The notes: generated by a model not told the origin, from the sequence alone. A DNA stretch of 17,449 bases from Collinsella sp. (GCA_022745215.1 JAIIWC010000041.1:1-17449); one strand, 5' to 3'. Positions 1 through 9,814 are shown, counted from the stretch's first letter. A program made the numbers and translations.

Positions 1-467
1 TGCGCAGCGGCAAAATTTTCGGCGCGGGCCTCGACGTCGTCGGCAGGAACGATAACGGTCATGCCGGGGATGACGCGCATCAGGGCGATATCCTCGCAGC
101 ACTGGTGTGTGGCACCGTCCTCGCCCACCGAGATACCAGCGTGCGTGGCACCGATCTTAACGTTGAGGTGCGGGTAGCCGATGGAGTTACGGACCTGTTC
201 AAAGGCGCGGCCGGCGGCGAACATGGCAAAGGTGCTCGCGAAGGCAACGCGACCGGTGGTTGCGATACCGGCGGCAACACCCATCAGGTTGCTCTCGGCG
301 ATACCCACATCGAAGAAACGGTCGGGGCAGGCGGCCTTAAACTTACCGGTCTGCGTGGCGGCGGCCAGGTCGGCGTCGAGGACCACAAAGTCATCGTGCT
401 CGTTGGCGAGCTCGACGAGGGCCTCGCCGTAGCTTACACGCGTGGCAATTTTCTTGACGTCTGCCAT
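1..467 (-). CDS. Transketolase, C-terminal subunit (partial, cut by window edge)
   Basis: This is the pyrimidine-binding and C-terminal half of a two-gene transketolase, which moves two-carbon ketol units in the non-oxidative pentose phosphate pathway in the cytoplasm. The protein starts MADVKKIATRVSYGEALVEL and about 155 residues are visible. Seen are VVLDADLAAATQT, the GIAESNLMGVAAG stretch holding the glutamate that in this family activates thiamine diphosphate, and ASTFAMFAAGRAFEQVRNSI. The 3' end lies outside the window. The stop of the N-terminal subunit gene and this start are separated by one base (TAG-G-ATG), so the two are surely co-transcribed and probably translationally coupled. 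Split transketolases of about 280 and 310 residues are common in Gram-positive anaerobes and archaea; a 1-deoxyxylulose-5-phosphate synthase fragment is less likely given the partner gene. Confidence 0.95.
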   Translation of the reverse strand, partial: MADVKKIATRVSYGEALVELANEHDDFVVLDADLAAATQTGKFKAACPDRFFDVGIAESNLMGVAAGIATTGRVAFASTFAMFAAGRAFEQVRNSIGYPHLNVKIGATHAGISVGEDGATHQCCEDIALMRVIPGMTVIVPADDVEARAENFAAA

Positions 468-468
468 C

Positions 469-1299
469 CTAGAGCTCCTCTCCGGCGGCCGTGAGCTCTG
501 CCATGGCCTGCTCAAACTGTTCATCGTTGGGGGCCTTGCCGTGCCAACCAACCTGGTTCTCCATAAAGGACACGCCCTTGCCCTTCAGGGTCTCGGCGAT
601 AATGGCGGTCGGCTGCCCCTTGGTGGCGCGAGCCTCGGCAAAGGCGGCGCGGATCTGGTCGAAGTCGTTGCCGTCGGCGAGCTCCACCACGTGGAACTTA
701 AAGGCGCGGAACTTGTCGGCGAGCGGCATGGGGTCGTTGACCTCCTCGACGGGGCCGTCGATCTGCAGGCCGTTGTGGTCGACGATCACACAGAGGTTGT
801 CGAGCTGCTGGTTGCCGGCAAACATGGCGGCCTCCCAGACCTGGCCCTCCTCGCTCTCGCCATCGCCCAGCAGGGCGTACGTGCGATAAGTATCGCCCCA
901 GTGCTTGGCGGCAACGGCCATGCCCACGGCGGCGGAGATGCCCTGGCCGAGCGAACCGGTGGACATGTCAACGCCCGGAGTGTCGTTCATGTTGGGATGA
1001 CCCTGCAGGTGGCTGCCGATGTGGCGCAGCGTCTCAAGATCCTCCTTGGGGAAGAACCCACGCTCGGCGAGCACAGCGTACAGACCAGGTGCACAGTGGC
1101 CCTTGGAAAGCACAAAGCGATCGCGGTCGGCCTTGCGGGGATGGGCCGGGTCGACGTTCATTTCCTCAAAGTACAGATAGGTCATGATGTCGGCAGCGCC
1201 GAGCGAACCGCCCGGATGGCCGGACTTGGCAGCGTGCACGCCGGTGACGATGCCCTTCCTTACCTCGTTGGCAACCTTTTTGAGCTCTTCGTCGCTCAT
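469..1299 (-). CDS. Transketolase, N-terminal subunit
   Basis: This 276-residue protein is the thiamine-diphosphate-binding half of a split transketolase and works with the protein encoded directly downstream. Visible family features are SGHPGGSLGAADI (about residues 26-38), LSKGHCAPGLYA (64-75) and the GDG...N cofactor/Mg2+ motif (GDGESEEGQVWEA at 145-157 with N176 in VDHNGLQIDG). The length is that of stand-alone N-terminal subunits, so the split is natural and not a frameshift. The start is supported by a GAAAGGAAGG ribosome-binding site seven bases upstream. The 207 bases up to the next gene hold no other gene; they should contain the promoter, of which only a weak CATAAT -10-like box can be seen. 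Confidence 0.96.
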   Translation of the reverse strand: MSDEELKKVANEVRKGIVTGVHAAKSGHPGGSLGAADIMTYLYFEEMNVDPAHPRKADRDRFVLSKGHCAPGLYAVLAERGFFPKEDLETLRHIGSHLQGHPNMNDTPGVDMSTGSLGQGISAAVGMAVAAKHWGDTYRTYALLGDGESEEGQVWEAAMFAGNQQLDNLCVIVDHNGLQIDGPVEEVNDPMPLADKFRAFKFHVVELADGNDFDQIRAAFAEARATKGQPTAIIAETLKGKGVSFMENQVGWHGKAPNDEQFEQAMAELTAAGEEL

Positions 1300-1506
1300 T
1301 GTGCCTTCCTTTCATCCTCATTAGACAAAATGCGCACGGCACCGAAGGTAATCCCAACACAGCCGCAATGCACGTACGTCATTCATTATGCTGGAAACTG
1401 ATGGCTTTACCAGAGTTTTTATCATTATTTGAACAATTTAGCAGGCAGAAACGCTGATGAAACGGTTTATCAATGTGAACGTCTTTTGGATGGGACGCGG
1501 TCGGCC

Positions 1507-2397
1507 CTACGCGCTAATGTCCTTGAATCCCTCGCCGAAAGCTTCCGTAACGTCGGCGACCGTCACAATGGCGTGAGGATCGCGCTCGCGCACGATCGTC
1601 TTGAGGGTATTGAGCTCTCGACGGTTCACGATGACCATGATCACCGGCTTCTCGGCACCCGAATACATGCCAGTCGCCTTAAACTTGGTACAACCACGAC
1701 CCAGGCCATACATGATATCGGCAGCGATATCAGGGAACTTGTCCGAGATGATGAGTACCATACGGCGTTTGTTGCCACCATCGACCACGGCATCGATCAC
1801 GTAGCCGCTAATGACCATCGAAAGGCCTGCATATAGTGCATTTTCGATTGAAAAGACCGGAGCCGACAGCGCGCATACGGCAACATCGATTGCCATGACG
1901 GTCGAGCCCACCGGCAGCGAGGTATTACGCGAGATGATCTGTCCAATCGTGTCCGAACCACCGGTGTTGGCGCCGGCGCGCAGCACCATGCCATAACCGA
2001 TGCCCGTGATGATGCCGCCCCACATAGCGGGCAGCATCAGATCGGCATGTGCCAGCGGCGCCACAAACGGAGCGAACAGGTCGGTAAAGAAGCCCAGCAG
2101 CACAAAGCCCGTCGCCGTCTGCACCACGTAGAACATGCCGCCCTCGCGCATAACGACCAACAACAGCAAGGCGTTCATCACGATCGTCTGAATACCAACG
2201 GGAAGCGATAGGCCGCGCGATGCACCGACCGCCTGGATAATGGTGGCAAGGCCCGTAACGCCACCGGCAGCAAGGCCGTTGGGAATCAAAAACAGGTCGG
2301 TCGCAATAGCGGCCAGAGCGCACCCCAACATAATCTGGGGCAGGTCGTGAAAAAAGTTCATCGAAAGAATGCGCTTGATGTCCAGACGATATGCCAT
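1507..2397 (-). CDS. YitT family membrane protein (DUF161 + DUF2179)
   Basis: This 296-residue protein belongs to the YitT family: an N-terminal membrane domain with about six helices (residues about 15-190) followed by a cytoplasmic DUF2179 domain (about 205-290). Signs are the PNGLAAGGVTGLA stretch near residue 40, the NTGGSDTIGQII motif near residue 150 that is typical of the family, and the soluble tail with MYSGAEKPVIMVIVNRREL. The molecular function of the family is not settled. The start MAYRLDIKRIL is preferred because GGGAGG lies just upstream; an in-frame ATG eight codons earlier lies inside a terminator-like hairpin. The gene follows prfB on the same strand, but four hairpins separate them, so it is probably not a simple operon member. 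Confidence 0.9.
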   Translation of the reverse strand: MAYRLDIKRILSMNFFHDLPQIMLGCALAAIATDLFLIPNGLAAGGVTGLATIIQAVGASRGLSLPVGIQTIVMNALLLLVVMREGGMFYVVQTATGFVLLGFFTDLFAPFVAPLAHADLMLPAMWGGIITGIGYGMVLRAGANTGGSDTIGQIISRNTSLPVGSTVMAIDVAVCALSAPVFSIENALYAGLSMVISGYVIDAVVDGGNKRRMVLIISDKFPDIAADIMYGLGRGCTKFKATGMYSGAEKPVIMVIVNRRELNTLKTIVRERDPHAIVTVADVTEAFGEGFKDISA

Positions 2398-2409
2398 GCT
2401 GCCTCCCTC

Positions 2410-2438
2410 AAAAAAGCGCACCCCATCGGATGCGCTTT
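2410..2438 (-). terminator. Terminator-like hairpin just before the yitT ribosome-binding site
   Basis: On the minus strand an 8-bp perfect stem (AAAGCGCA / TGCGCTTT, 10-base loop) is followed by a run of six T. It has the form of an intrinsic terminator. It ends directly before the GGGAGG of the yitT-family gene, leaving no room for a promoter in between. It either ends prfB transcription or is an attenuator in the yitT leader. Confidence 0.65.
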
Positions 2439-2476
2439 GAACTTCTTCTTGTATTCGATTCTACCGATTCGCCGGA

Positions 2477-2567
2477 CAAAAACCACCCCTGCGCAGGGTT
2501 TGCTCTGGATACAAAACCACCCTGCTGGGAGGGTTTTAATCCATTTCCACATAAACCGGGCGGTTTA
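2477..2567 (-). repeat. Three successive hairpins at and after the prfB stop codon
   Basis: Three dyads built on AAACC/GGTTT arms lie in tandem: TAAACCG-GG-CGGTTTA (2552-2567, including the prfB stop codon), an imperfect AAAACC...GGTTTT stem with CCC-TGCT-GGG inside (2513-2537), and the perfect palindrome CCCTGCGCAGGG with A/T flanks (2477-2501). They probably serve as 3'-end structures of the secA-prfB transcript. None has a long T run on the minus strand. Confidence 0.55.
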
Positions 2568-3712
2568 TGCAGACGGGGTCTCCGCGTCAGCGTTGCCGGT
2601 AGCCCAACGGTGATAGCCAATTACAAACGGATCCAGGTCGCCATCGTCAAGAACGGCCTCGACGTTGCTGGTCTCAACGCCCGTGCGTAGGTCCTTAACC
2701 ATCTGGTACGGGTAGAGCACGTAGCTGCGGATCTGGTTGCCAAAACCAATCGTGGTCTTGGGTCCGCGGATCTCATCGAGCGCCTCGGCACGCTTCTCAA
2801 GCTCAATCTCGTACAGGCGAGCCTTGAGGATCTGCATGCACGCGGCCTTGTTCTGGATCTGGCTGCGCTCGTTTTGGCAGGTGACCACAATGCCGCTGGG
2901 GAAATGGGTCACGCGAACGGCGGAGTCGGTGGTGTTGACGCCCTGACCGCCCGGGCCGCTCGCGTGGTACACGTCCACGCGGATGTCATCGGGGTTGATC
3001 TCGATGTCGATATCATCGGGCAGCACGGGGATGACCTCGACGCCGGCAAACGTGGTCTGGCGGCGCTTCTTGTCGTCGGTGGGGCTAATGCGAACCAAGC
3101 GGTGGACGCCGGCCTCGGCGCGCAGCATGCCAAATGCGTCCTTTCCCTCGACGGTAAAGGTCGCGCGATCGATGCCGATAACCTCGGCCGCGGGGCAATC
3201 GTTGATGGTGACCTTCCAGCCGCGACGCTGGCAATACTTCATGTACATCTTAAAGAGCATGAAGGTCCAGTCCTGGGCCTCCAGACCACCCTGTCCGGGC
3301 TTGATGGTCACAATGGCATCGCCGTGATCGAACTCACCGGTAAACCAGCTCGAAAGCTCAAGCTCATCGATGGCACGGGCCAGGCGCTCAGCTGTGGCTG
3401 TAGCCTCCTCGCGAAGGGCGACGGCGTCGGGGTCATCCCCCATCTCTTCGGCAAGCTCCAGCGCGGCGCGGGCATCGGAAAGCTCGCCGCGCGCGGTGTC
3501 CACGGCAGCGATATCTTCCTTGGTGCGCGCGATCTCCTCCATAGTGGCACGGGCGGCGTCGGCGTCATCCCAAAAGCCAGGGGCAACACTTTTAGCCTCG
3601 AGCTCGGTCACGCGCGTGCGTTTTTCGTCCAAATGGAGATACGACTCGACCTCGCCGAGCCGGTCCGCAAACGCGTCCAGCTCGGCGGGCGTTACCTCTA
3701 AAGCCTCAGCCA

Positions 3713-3713
<1 letters not shown>
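2565..3713 (-). CDS. prfB: Peptide chain release factor 2
   Basis: This 382-residue class I release factor ends translation at UGA and UAA. Domain 1 is the helical N-terminus (about 1-115); the central domain has PGQGGLEAQDWTFML (139-153) and GVHRLVRISPTDDKKRRQT (202-220); the catalytic GGQ is at 255-257 in SGPGGQGVNTTDSAVRVTH; the C-terminus has GFGNQIRSYVLYPYQMVKDL. Full length and the WF/SGEFD-type central domain indicate RF2 and not RF1. The codon-recognition tripeptide, SPF in typical RF2, reads SPT (210-212). The reading frame is unbroken through the YLHLDEKR region where many bacteria have the programmed +1 frameshift, so that autoregulation is absent here. The ATG overlaps the secA stop by one base (TAATG), so the two genes are coupled. 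Confidence 0.97.
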
Positions 3714-6520
<2,807 letters not shown>

Positions 6521-6649
6521 GTGGTTTTCCTTTTTGGCCATCGCCCACGCCGTGCAGCTGCGGGCGAGTTAAACACAGATGATTGTACTTTAGCCAAACA
6601 AGGCGCGGCCTATACAGTCGACCTCGACCGCCACGTAATAACTACGACC

Positions 6650-6672
6650 AACCTGCCACAATGGGACAGGTT
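6650..6672. repeat. Small AACCTG palindrome upstream of secA
   Basis: AACCTG at the left and CAGGTT at the right enclose a short loop. The arms match those of the larger dyad 44 bases downstream, suggesting two copies of a related dispersed palindrome in the secA-rpmE gap. Confidence 0.5.
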
Positions 6673-6715
6673 AATTTTGGCAAGTCTATCTGGCCAAACG
6701 CCGCCTCTCTGCCAT

Positions 6716-6782
6716 TTGGTGCAAACAAACCTGTCCCCTTCGCACCAATCTGGTGCAATGGGGGCAGGTTGGTTTGCACCAA
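6716..6782. repeat. 67-bp nested palindrome, REP-like element
   Basis: Outer arms of 23 bases (TTGGTGCAAAC... and ...GGTTTGCACCAA) pair with only two mismatches and enclose a second perfect hairpin GCACCA-ATC-TGGTGC. The outer arm tips and the inner hairpin share the GGTGC/GCACC core. It lies between the secA 5' end and the rpmE terminator. It looks like a repetitive extragenic palindrome; whether it recurs in the genome cannot be seen from one window. Confidence 0.7.
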
Positions 6783-6825
6783 TAAAAAGAAAAGGGCCGC
6801 GCACCCAAACGGATGCACGGCCCTT
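6781..6825 (-). terminator. Intrinsic terminator of rpmE
   Basis: On the minus strand a strong stem (AAGGGCCG...CGGCCCTT with further inner pairing TGCATCC / GGGTGCG) is followed by TTTTCTTTTTATT. It lies 36 bases after the rpmE stop. Confidence 0.92.
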
Positions 6826-6860
6826 ATGCCATGAATGCGAGCGATTCCGCGGCGAGCTAT

Positions 6861-7286
6861 TTACTCAGCAGCCTCGGTGGTCTCGGCCTCGGCAGCGGCC
6901 TCCTCGACGGGAGCCTCTGCGGGAGCCTCGGCGGCCTGCTTGGCAGCCTCCTCGGCAAACTTAGCGGCACGCTTAGCCTTCTCGGCAGCCTTAGCCTCAG
7001 CGGCGGCCTTGCGAGCGGCCTCGGCCTCAGCAGCCTTGGCGGCCTTGGCAGCCTTGGCCTCCTCGGCCTTCTTGAGCTGGGCGGCAGCGGCGCCACCGAA
7101 CTTGTCGGCGAAGCGCTGGACGCGTCCACCGGTGTCGACGAACTTCTGCTGGCCGGTGTAGAACGGGTGGCACTCGTTGCAAAGCTCGACCTTCATCTCG
7201 GACACGGTAGCGTGCGTCTTGAAGGTGTTGCCGCAGGAGCACGTCACCGTGCACTCGACATACTGGGGATGGATACCCTGCTTCAT
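6861..7286 (-). CDS. rpmE: Ribosomal protein L31 with long Ala/Lys/Glu tail
   Basis: This 141-residue protein is L31 of the large ribosomal subunit, in the zinc-binding form. The first 70 residues match the family, starting MKQGIHPQYVECTVTCSCGN and with the four zinc ligands C16, C18, C36 and C39 followed by HPFYTGQQKFVDTGGRVQRF. L31 usually ends near there. Here about 75 more residues follow, made almost only of Ala, Lys, Glu and Arg, then an acidic Pro/Ala/Glu end; this is predicted to be a long, charged, partly helical or disordered tail. The start has an AAGGAGT ribosome-binding site six bases upstream. It is a single-gene unit with its own leader and terminator. Confidence 0.97.
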   Translation of the reverse strand: MKQGIHPQYVECTVTCSCGNTFKTHATVSEMKVELCNECHPFYTGQQKFVDTGGRVQRFADKFGGAAAAQLKKAEEAKAAKAAKAAEAEAARKAAAEAKAAEKAKRAAKFAEEAAKQAAEAPAEAPVEEAAAEAETTEAAE

Positions 7287-7290
7287 GGTA

Positions 7291-7364
7291 GGACTCCTTA
7301 TTGGTCAGGCGCTGGTTACCGATCAGCGCATAAGGCGTCTTGGTTTCCGACCAAGACAACAAAC
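7291..7364 (-). promoter_or_regulatory. Structured 5' leader of rpmE, candidate L31 ribosomal leader
   Basis: Two perfect dyads lie before the start: GTCTTGGT-CGGAA-ACCAAGAC (7337-7357) and GCGCTG-ATCGGTAAC-CAGCGC (7309-7329). In addition TTGGTC in the first hairpin (7349-7354) can pair with GACCAA (7301-7306) directly before the AAGGAGT site, giving an alternative fold near the ribosome-binding site. Predicted L31 leader RNA families, including one for Coriobacteria, are known; membership is inferred from position and structure, not checked with a covariance model. Confidence 0.55.
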
Positions 7365-7370
7365 TCGGCT

Positions 7371-7399
7371 ATGGTACCACGGCGCCGCGTGTCCCACAA
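7371..7399 (-). promoter_or_regulatory. Candidate rpmE promoter
   Basis: On the minus strand TTGTGG, a 17-base spacer and TACCAT with an upstream TGn (extended -10). The predicted transcript would begin near 7364 and include both leader hairpins. Box matches are moderate. Confidence 0.4.
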
Positions 7400-7480
7400 A
7401 AGGTTCACGGTCTTTTCGGAACGACACGAATCTGACCCATCGAAACACATCTCCACCGTTCCTTCAACTGGGAAAATGCC

Positions 7481-7511
7481 GTCCCCGGGGCCTGAGAAGG
7501 GCCCCGGGGAC
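7481..7511. repeat. Perfect GC-rich hairpin before direct repeat copy 1
   Basis: A 12-bp perfect stem GTCCCCGGGGCC / GGCCCCGGGGAC with loop TGAGAAG. Its last base is the first base of the left 64-bp repeat. No T run follows on either strand, so it is not a standard terminator. The rest of 7400-7480 shows nothing recognisable. Confidence 0.7.
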
Positions 7512-7574
7512 GTTCGACTGACTGCGGGAACGGCCTTTCCGCTCAATGTGTTCGGCTGAGATCGGAAATCAACC
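7511..7574 (+). repeat. Direct repeat copy 1 (64 bp, left end of island)
   Basis: This copy matches 15140-15203 at 62 of 64 positions in the same direction. Inside it TTCGACTGA and TTCGGCTGA recur 38 bases apart. It starts right after a perfect hairpin. Confidence 0.9.
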
Positions 7575-7575
7575 A

Positions 7576-7594
7576 AACTGAACTAGGTTCAGTT
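7576..7594. repeat. Perfect 8-bp dyad next to direct repeat copy 1
   Basis: AACTGAAC-TAG-GTTCAGTT, two bases after the left 64-bp repeat and absent beside the right copy. It could be an operator or a recombinase arm-type site; the sequence alone does not decide. Confidence 0.5.
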
Positions 7595-7602
7595 GACATG
7601 GT

Positions 7603-7639
7603 TAAAAACGAGGGGCGACGCTTTTGCGTCACCCCTCGT
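7603..7639 (-). terminator. Intrinsic terminator of the peptide/ABC gene cluster
   Basis: On the minus strand ACGAGGGG, one mismatch and GACGC, a four-base loop, then the matching arm and TTTTT. It lies 14 bases after the stop of the last peptide gene and closes the cluster. Confidence 0.93.
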
Positions 7640-7653
7640 CCCGGCCGGTTGCT

Positions 7654-7959
7654 TTAGTTGTACACACGGTAGTTACACTTGAACTGGGTTATGTGTCCAT
7701 AGTTGGAGCGGTACCAACCCGACGTATAGCTGATTGCCTCTGCGCCTAGATAGTCGTAGCCCTTGTTGTAGCGAAGCTGACGGTAGGTCGTGTCGTACTC
7801 TGCTACGTAAAACGTGTCTCCAGAGAAGGCTTTGTACCGGTCCTTAACCGTCGAAGCCATGTACGCGGGTTCGACATCGCCTTTCTCCCCGTTGAGCGCA
7901 TAGACGGGTGCCGCGATTCCGCATAAAGCCGTTGCCACGAGGATGGCGTAGACAGCCAT
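7654..7959 (-). CDS. Predicted secreted Tyr-rich peptide (peptide 1); upstream start broken by a stop
   Basis: I do not recognise a named family. From this ATG the product has 101 residues: a hydrophobic segment AVYAILVATALCGIAAPVYA ending in a signal-peptidase-like site (A-x-A near residues 19-21), then about 80 hydrophilic residues with 12 Tyr and one Cys. Residues 59-68 (YRQLRYNKGY) match in pattern residues 79-88 of peptide 2 at the other end of the cluster, and both end with a QF...Y stretch. This ATG has no ribosome-binding site and its signal lacks the usual basic N-region. The likely original start is at 7998, with a perfect ribosome-binding site, but that frame meets TAG at codon 12. 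Either the gene is a pseudogene, or translation restarts here four bases past the stop. It may be a bacteriocin-like or signalling peptide. Confidence 0.7.
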   Translation of the reverse strand: MAVYAILVATALCGIAAPVYALNGEKGDVEPAYMASTVKDRYKAFSGDTFYVAEYDTTYRQLRYNKGYDYLGAEAISYTSGWYRSNYGHITQFKCNYRVYN

Positions 7960-7962
7960 GCG

Positions 7963-8013
7963 CTACGCATTGGACTTCAGCTGTTCAAATAGTTTCATGT
8001 CATTCACCTCCTT
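7963..8013 (-). other. Strong ribosome-binding site, 11-codon start and in-frame amber stop before peptide 1
   Basis: AAGGAGGTG lies six bases before an ATG at 7998 that reads MKLFEQLKSNA, then TAG (7963-7965), then Arg, then the ATG used for peptide 1, all in one frame. Read through, the N-terminus would be a normal signal peptide with Lys and Arg before the hydrophobic core. The ribosome-binding site lies inside the end of the upstream fusion gene, whose TGA is one base before this ATG. Confidence 0.85.
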
Positions 8014-9814
8014 CGTATGTATCGAGGTATTCCTGCTTGAGCGTCTGCGAGGACGACTTGATCTTTTCCACGAGCGTGCCGGCCTCGATGAAGTAGAACG
8101 AGTTGGTGAGTTCTGCCAGGTCGTCGAGCAGATGGCTTGAGATGAGCACGCTGCGTCCCCGCGCCACCTCGCTGCGCATCGCGTCGCAGGAGGTTTTCCG
8201 TTTTCCCGGATCGAGGCCGTTCAGCGGTTCATCGAGGATGAGGTACGGGCAATCGGTCGCTATCGCCATGGCAAGCTTTACCTGCTGCTTCATTCCTGTC
8301 GAGAGTTTACGGGTCGGCTTGTCGAGATATGGGGAGATTCCGAGGGAGTCGCAGAGCGAGTCGATGTCGGCGGCCGATTTCCACGCCTCCCTAACGAAAG
8401 CAAGGTGCTCGATGGCCGATAGCGTGGGATAGAGATCCGCGCTGCCCGAAGAGCTCAGGTAGACGAGTTCTGCGAATTCGGCTGATCGGCGTTGGCAGAT
8501 TCCGTCTGCCGCCAGGCTTCCCGAGCGGATGCGGGTGGGAAATTGGCCCGACAGCGCTTCAAGAAGGGTGGTTTTCCCCGAGCCGTTGGGAGCAACGAGG
8601 CCCGCCGCCGTTCCCGGGCTCAGGAAAAGCGACCCGATTGAAAGTATCGTCGTGCTTCCGTATCCCACGCTCGCGTCCAGGAGCTCGAGCCCATGGTGCT
8701 TTTTAGCGGGTCCAGCCTGTTTGGGGGAACGTGTCGCAACGGCGCCGACCGCGAAAAGGACCGCGACGTATACCAGGGCCACGGCAAGCATCGATGCGCC
8801 GCCCGAACCGGAGCCAATGAATTCCGTCGGGAAGCATCCTACGTAACCCGTTGCCTCGATAGGCGAGAACACGGCCAGCGGCAGGAGCCCGAGCACGGCA
8901 TTATGCCCTAGTGCCGAATCGGACAGCAACGGGAATGCCGGGGCCGCGACAAGCAGCGCGGAGGTAAGGGGGCCCGCGAGGACGCGCCTCGTTGCGGTCG
9001 ATAGGACGGCGGAGCAAACGGATATCAAGGTTCCGCCCGCAAGCAGCGCGAGAAGCAGGGCTGTGAAGACGTTTCCCGCGGTCGTGGTGGCAAGCGCGCC
9101 GTCATGGAAGAAGGCAATCGGGTACCCAATTTGCCCGAAGCCGTTTAGGACCAAGGCGTAAATGCCCCCGGGTGCGAGGCCGGCGAGGAGCATCGCGGTC
9201 CCCGCGACGATTATCGAAAACACGATCTGAATAAGGCGCCGGAATTTGGGCACGGGCGCCTTTGCCGCCAGGGTCCCGGGCCTTGTGGCGCCGAGCACGA
9301 GTATCGACGAGAGAAGGAAGGGGATGAAGGGAAGGAAAGACGGCGCCGTGGCAATGGCGTAAGGCAGGAAGGAAAGGAACGGCAGGTCGTTTGCGGAGGC
9401 CGGGATATCCGCGATGCCGGAGCTGCTCAGGGCGCGGCAATACGCGAGGTCTGCGTCATTGGTCTCCTGGTCCCCCACGATGGACCCGGATTGGAAGCCC
9501 TCGTCCATGAGCGCGTAGTAGCTCTCGGCAGAATCGAGAAAGGCGGCGTCGGTTTGAGCGGCAAGGGCGGCGTTCGCGTATCTTGCAAGCTCCGCGTCAG
9601 CTTGCTGCTCTGGAGATAGGTCTGTGCCGCTGGCCTGGGGCGCGCGCGTATTGAATGCGTCGACAAAGCCCTGCATGCCCTGTTTCATAAAGAAGGGCCC
9701 GTAGATGGGTGAATTGAACGCAATGGGGACGGAAAAGGCTGCAGCGAGAACGAGCGTACAAATCCATACGGCCTTGTCTCTTAGGATCAGTTTGAGAAGA
9801 AGTCGACAGTACAT
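8000..9814 (-). CDS. ABC transporter permease-ATPase fusion
   Basis: The 604-residue protein joins an ABC-2-like permease half to an ATP-binding domain. One membrane segment at about 15-35 is followed by an extracellular region (about 36-145) and about five to six segments between 150 and 362. The ATPase covers about 375-590 with Walker A GLVAPNGSGKTT (405-416), signature LSTGMKQQ (504-511), Walker B YLILDEP (524-530) and switch His in ISSHLLD. The Q-loop lacks its usual Gln (YLSSSGSADLYP). LNGFGQIGYPIAF (223-235) repeats a motif found twice in the neighbouring 740-residue permease, and the ATPase part resembles the separate ATPase upstream, so it is probably a fused paralogue of those genes. 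A likely role is peptide export or self-protection. AGGTG supports the start; peptide 1 follows one base after the stop. The 153 bases before it hold no gene. Confidence 0.85.
   Translation of the reverse strand: MYCRLLLKLILRDKAVWICTLVLAAAFSVPIAFNSPIYGPFFMKQGMQGFVDAFNTRAPQASGTDLSPEQQADAELARYANAALAAQTDAAFLDSAESYYALMDEGFQSGSIVGDQETNDADLAYCRALSSSGIADIPASANDLPFLSFLPYAIATAPSFLPFIPFLLSSILVLGATRPGTLAAKAPVPKFRRLIQIVFSIIVAGTAMLLAGLAPGGIYALVLNGFGQIGYPIAFFHDGALATTTAGNVFTALLLALLAGGTLISVCSAVLSTATRRVLAGPLTSALLVAAPAFPLLSDSALGHNAVLGLLPLAVFSPIEATGYVGCFPTEFIGSGSGGASMLAVALVYVAVLFAVGAVATRSPKQAGPAKKHHGLELLDASVGYGSTTILSIGSLFLSPGTAAGLVAPNGSGKTTLLEALSGQFPTRIRSGSLAADGICQRRSAEFAELVYLSSSGSADLYPTLSAIEHLAFVREAWKSAADIDSLCDSLGISPYLDKPTRKLSTGMKQQVKLAMAIATDCPYLILDEPLNGLDPGKRKTSCDAMRSEVARGRSVLISSHLLDDLAELTNSFYFIEAGTLVEKIKSSSQTLKQEYLDTYEGGE

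Noticed and set aside
442..1401. Open frame of 319 codons on the plus strand opposite transketolase
   Set aside because: Shadow of the transketolase N-terminal subunit; no motif or ribosome-binding site.
7963..7965. Pyrrolysine or other recoding at TAG in peptide 1
   Set aside because: There is no sign of a pyrrolysine system in the window, and a non-standard residue in a signal-peptide N-region has no obvious use. Mutation or restart is simpler.
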